Below are positions 4,892 to 7,543 of a DNA stretch of 7,543 nucleotides, in pieces. The stretch's first letter is position 1, and each line of letters starts with the position of its first letter. Origin of the DNA: Sulfurovum sp. (GTDB lineage Bacteria > Campylobacterota > Campylobacteria > Campylobacterales > Sulfurovaceae); the NCBI GenBank assembly GCA_015661795.1, contig DQVJ01000023.1:1-7543 (forward strand), written 5' to 3'. The position numbers and the translations under genes were made by a program. The notes beneath the pieces were generated by a model. That model ran no database searches and was not told the origin of the DNA. It saw only the letters and a list, made by a program, of their open reading frames with translations.

Positions 4892-5863
4892 TTAAAATGG
4901 CAAATATATTTTATCTATAAGCTCTTGGTATTCACTTTTGGCATCAGAGTCCAGAGTAATCCCTCCGCCACTTTTATAGTAAAGATTTTCTTTATCTCTC
5001 TCAATAAAGCGTATCATTACACCAGAACGTAAAGATTTCCCGTCAAAAATACCAAAGACACCAGTATAGAACCCTCTGTCAAAGTTTTCTACATCTTTTA
5101 TGATATCTACAGTACTCTTTTTGGGTGTCCCAGTGATAGATCCAGCAGGTAAAAGCTGTGAAAGTAAAGAACCTAAGTTGTCTTGCCAGTTTTTTGGCAG
5201 TTTGGCAGTAATTTTGGAACTGACTTGTAAAAGTTCTTTATCTCCTGCTTGAATTTTCTCTACATAACGAAATTTCTCCACCTTGATTTTACTTCCTACA
5301 ATACCCAAATCATTGCGCATCAGATCAACGATCATAACATGCTCTGCCATCTCTTTTTTATCAGCAAGTATTTTCTCTTCAGCTTGAGGGATGTTTGCAT
5401 CTATTGTCCCCTTCATTGGGTATGTAGCAATGGTGTTTTCTGTTATCTCTACAAAACGTTCTGGAGAAAAACAGATAAACTCATTTTTAAAATAGAGTTT
5501 ATATTTGGCTTTTGCATAGGTGAAAATTTCTTTGAGTGAATAATTTGTTTCTATGGGAGTGCTAAATGTAAGATTGAGTAAGTAGGTATTACCTGAACGT
5601 ATTTCTTCTATCACCGTATCTAACGCATTTTTGTAGGTAGAAAAATCTACAGGACTTTTTGAAAAATGACATATTTTGTCTCTTTTTTTAACAGGATAGT
5701 TACGCCAATCTTCTAGTTTGTAGAATATATCATTATCTAAATCATCAAGGGTTTGGAGAAAAATTTTGTTTTGTGCATAAGAAATAATAAAAAGAAATGG
5801 GATACGTTGTTGTGCCAATGTTGTGATACATGCAAAGCCATCTTTTTTATTGCGCCAATGCAT
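4892..5863 (-). CDS. pabB: Aminodeoxychorismate synthase component I
   Basis: This is a chorismate-utilising enzyme of the TrpE/PabB family. The key distinction is YPMKGT, with Lys151: PabB has Lys here (the covalent residue), whereas anthranilate synthase has Ala, so the predicted product is 4-amino-4-deoxychorismate for folate. Other family blocks are EHVMIVDLMRNDLG (174-187), LLPAGSITGTPKKS (237-250), GFYTGVFGIFDG (264-275) and SGGGITLDSDAKSEYQE (298-314). At 323 residues it is shorter than E. coli PabB and lacks most of the N-terminal domain; shorter forms are, to my knowledge, common in this phylum. There is no fused PabC lyase, unlike the Helicobacter protein I recall. The ATG at 5863 has AGGA upstream. 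It follows pyrB by 23 nt. Confidence 0.92.
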   Translation of the reverse strand: MHWRNKKDGFACITTLAQQRIPFLFIISYAQNKIFLQTLDDLDNDIFYKLEDWRNYPVKKRDKICHFSKSPVDFSTYKNALDTVIEEIRSGNTYLLNLTFSTPIETNYSLKEIFTYAKAKYKLYFKNEFICFSPERFVEITENTIATYPMKGTIDANIPQAEEKILADKKEMAEHVMIVDLMRNDLGIVGSKIKVEKFRYVEKIQAGDKELLQVSSKITAKLPKNWQDNLGSLLSQLLPAGSITGTPKKSTVDIIKDVENFDRGFYTGVFGIFDGKSLRSGVMIRFIERDKENLYYKSGGGITLDSDAKSEYQELIDKIYLPF

Positions 5864-5886
5864 TACTGTCCTAGAATTAACATGTA

Positions 5887-6765
5887 TTATGAATCAAGCA
5901 GTAATAATTTTAAAATGGCCATCCGCATAAAGACACCATTTTTTACCTGTGTAAGTACTTTACATCTTGGGTCTGTTAACATTTCATCTGAGATATCAAT
6001 ATTTCTCATCACGGGACCTGGATGCAGGAGTATAATATTTCTGTCTTGCATACGTTCTTTTGTGATGCAGTACTGTTTTTTATAATCATCATAGTCTTCA
6101 AAAATTTCTGTTTCATGACGTTCTAGTTGTGCACGTAAACTCATAATGACATCCACTTCCTCGAGGATGTCTGCCAAATTTTCATACTGAGGCAAATCAC
6201 TTTTTGGCATAAACTGTTTAGGTGCGACGAGTATGACATTCATTCCCATACGCGTAAGCAGTCGGATACCGGAACTCGCAACCCTAGAGCTTACGATATC
6301 ACCGACAATGGCTATGGTTTTGTTTTGGATATCACCATTAAAATGTTCTACCAATGTAAAAAGATCCAGTAAAGCCTGTGTAGGATGTGCATAGTTTCCT
6401 GCACCTGCATTGATGACGGATGTGGTTTGCATATTTGCAAGTATTTGTGGGGTTTCATTTTTCGCATGTCTGACAATGACTCCATCAGGTTCCATAGCAC
6501 AAAGATTTGCAAACGTATCTTCCAAACTTTCACCTTTTTTGGCAGAAGATCTAGATGGGTCAAGATGTACGACAGCAGCACCTAGACGTTTAGCTGCTAC
6601 TTCAAAAGAAGAACGTGTTCTTGTAGAGGCTTCAAAAAAAAGTGTAATAAGCAGTTTATTGTGGAGGAGATGTGGTGGGCGATGTGCTTTGAAACTTTTC
6701 GCATCAGCAAGTAGTTGCGCTATTTGTGCATCAGAAAAGTTGTTGGTATCTACGAGGTGCTGCAT
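5887..6765 (-). CDS. pyrB: Aspartate carbamoyltransferase, catalytic subunit
   Basis: PyrB joins carbamoyl phosphate and aspartate to form N-carbamoyl-aspartate, the committed step of de novo pyrimidine synthesis. The 292-residue protein carries the carbamoyl-phosphate signature FFEASTRTRSSFE (43-55), the Ser-Ser-Ala-Lys-Lys-Gly loop (73-78) that supplies a lysine to the neighbouring active site, HPTQALLDL (127-135), SSRVASS (159-165), the aspartate-binding region LRAQ (210-213) and LLHPGPVMR (246-254). These features separate it from ornithine carbamoyltransferase. No regulatory subunit (pyrI) lies adjacent, so it may be unregulated by that route. The ATG at 6765 is preceded by AAGGA at about 8 nt. 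It sits 42 nt after bioD and 23 nt before pabB, probably in one transcript. Confidence 0.96.
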   Translation of the reverse strand: MQHLVDTNNFSDAQIAQLLADAKSFKAHRPPHLLHNKLLITLFFEASTRTRSSFEVAAKRLGAAVVHLDPSRSSAKKGESLEDTFANLCAMEPDGVIVRHAKNETPQILANMQTTSVINAGAGNYAHPTQALLDLFTLVEHFNGDIQNKTIAIVGDIVSSRVASSGIRLLTRMGMNVILVAPKQFMPKSDLPQYENLADILEEVDVIMSLRAQLERHETEIFEDYDDYKKQYCITKERMQDRNIILLHPGPVMRNIDISDEMLTDPRCKVLTQVKNGVFMRMAILKLLLLDS

Positions 6766-6807
6766 AGTGACTATCCTTGGTGGGTTCGGACTTAATTAAT
6801 GTTGTGA

Positions 6808-7446
6808 TTATAGCGTATAGGTACTAATAAACCTTTTTAATCCAGATTCAACACTCCACCACTGAGGGAATACCGCATCATAATAGGGCTGTGTTGCCTC
6901 TTTAAATTCATGTGTGTCTTCATATATGTTTACACACCAGTCAAAGTCTATATCAAAGGTTGTTAATGACAAAATGGAAAGTAGCGTGTCATTGATACAA
7001 CCTAATTTACTTGGTGTTACCAAGAGGGTTTTTGCTTCCAATTCTTTGATTAGATTAATCATCATATATTCTTTGGTAATGGGAACCATGAGTCCTCCAG
7101 CTCCTTCAACCAAAAGAATATCACAGAGTTTGGAGAGTGCTTCATGTTTTTCCATAATATGTTGAAGATGAATGGTTTTATCGATATCGGCACAAAAAGG
7201 TGCAGCAGGTAGAGGAAAAGTATAGGCGGTAATATCCTGGGGTTGAAAATGTCTAAAATGCTTATTTACCTTTTGGCAAGCTTTTAATAGTATAGTGGCA
7301 TCAAATGGTTTGTCTGTTACACCTGTTTCTATAGGTTTAAATACACCTACACTAAAACCTTGGGCAGAAAAAGCCTCAATAAGTTTTATTGTAGTGTGTG
7401 TTTTCCCTACATTTGTATTTGTAGCAGTGATGAAAAGTGATTGCAT
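6808..7446 (-). CDS. bioD: Dethiobiotin synthetase
   Basis: BioD uses ATP and CO2 to close the ureido ring of dethiobiotin, the penultimate step of biotin synthesis. The P-loop ATNTNVGKTHT, KPIETG with its catalytic Lys37, and EGAGGLMVP (from Glu114) are all present (212-residue numbering). The ATNTN form of the P-loop, without the usual leading Gly-Thr, resembles Helicobacter BioD as I remember it. Two ATGs lie close together at 7452 and 7446. The GGAG at 7455-7458 is only 2 nt from the first but 8 nt from the second, so I chose 7446 (MQSLFITATN); the alternative adds two residues. Length is slightly below the usual 225 or so. Other biotin genes are not in the window. It is divergent from the gene at 7515 and heads the run leading to pyrB and pabB. 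Confidence 0.94.
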   Translation of the reverse strand: MQSLFITATNTNVGKTHTTIKLIEAFSAQGFSVGVFKPIETGVTDKPFDATILLKACQKVNKHFRHFQPQDITAYTFPLPAAPFCADIDKTIHLQHIMEKHEALSKLCDILLVEGAGGLMVPITKEYMMINLIKELEAKTLLVTPSKLGCINDTLLSILSLTTFDIDFDWCVNIYEDTHEFKEATQPYYDAVFPQWWSVESGLKRFISTYTL

Positions 7447-7459
7447 TTGCATTTCTCCA

Positions 7460-7475
7460 TTTTTTTTGTATAATA
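7460..7475. promoter_or_regulatory. Overlapping divergent promoter, bioD and right-edge gene
   Basis: On +, a T8 tract (7460-7467) leads into TG-TATAAT (TATAAT at 7469-7474), the T-rich, -35-less style of Campylobacterota sigma-70 promoters. It would start a transcript near 7481 for the gene at 7515. On -, the same bases read TATTAT (7475 down to 7470), a 5-of-6 match to the -10 consensus that would start bioD transcripts about 15 nt before its ATG. The two promoters would then compete for the same DNA. Confidence 0.55.
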
Positions 7476-7514
7476 GAAACTATAAAATTAATAATGAGGA
7501 AATTTTAACACAAT

Positions 7515-7543
7515 ATGCCAAAGTTTAAAGAAGAGCTAGACAC
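7515..7543 (+). CDS. 5' end of a + strand gene, possibly clpS (partial)
   Basis: The ATG at 7515 starts MPKFKEELD and runs off the window. It is the only frame open to the edge here, since the other two contain TAA or TAG within the last 30 nt, and there is an in-frame TAA just upstream at 7506-7508. The nearest ribosome-site-like sequence, GAGGA at 7496-7500, is 14 nt away, which is long. The Met-Pro-Lys start and the closeness of bioD to clpS in Helicobacter, as I recall it, make the Clp adaptor ClpS a guess; nine residues cannot establish it. Confidence 0.5.

Noticed and set aside
4892..5863. pabB as an N-terminally truncated pseudogene
   Set aside because: It lacks the long TrpE-type N-terminal domain, but all catalytic blocks are intact, a ribosome site precedes the ATG and no in-frame start exists upstream; shorter PabB forms are known to me in this phylum.
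5753..6085. 110-codon + strand open frame across the pyrB/pabB junction
   Set aside because: It is antisense to two well-supported genes, has Cys/Phe-rich nonsense-like composition and resembles no family; a reading-frame shadow.

Overview
The window looks like chromosomal sequence from an AT-rich Campylobacterota (epsilonproteobacterium), most likely a free-living Sulfurovum/Sulfurimonas-type organism. Three things point there: the low GC content, the divergent hemB / ribA-rsmG arrangement (which I recall from Campylobacter jejuni as well), and the Helicobacter-like BioD P-loop (ATNTN-VGKT). This is inference from memory of the phylum; no search was run.

Layout. (1) Left edge: the tail of a probable upstream gene, then a DCC-family (DUF393) thiol-disulfide protein on +, meeting hemB (porphobilinogen synthase) on - at a small hairpin. 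(2) The hemB/ribA divergent intergenic region is very AT-rich. It holds a 13-bp tandem repeat and a TATAAT box so close to the ribA ATG that the transcript may be leaderless. (3) A tightly packed + strand run follows: ribA, rsmG, a membrane-anchored Cys4 (PP0621-like) small protein, an unrecognised 126-residue alpha/beta protein, a rhomboid intramembrane protease, and a lipoprotein with a candidate Cys-His-Asp triad. Junctions are overlaps or gaps of at most 18 nt, so this is probably one operon. (4) It converges, with only 3 nt to spare, on a - strand block read right to left as bioD, pyrB, pabB and an extremely Glu-rich exported protein. (5) At the right edge an overlapping divergent promoter region separates bioD from the first codons of a + strand gene, possibly clpS.

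The well-recognised genes are housekeeping: heme (hemB), riboflavin (ribA), 16S rRNA methylation (rsmG), pyrimidine (pyrB), folate/pABA (pabB) and biotin (bioD). The least explained material is the 126-aa protein, the rhomboid and lipoprotein pair, and the acidic exported protein. I see no mobile element, CRISPR array, tRNA or rRNA. No stretch of 300 bases lacks a gene; the longest intergenic region is the 88 nt between hemB and ribA.
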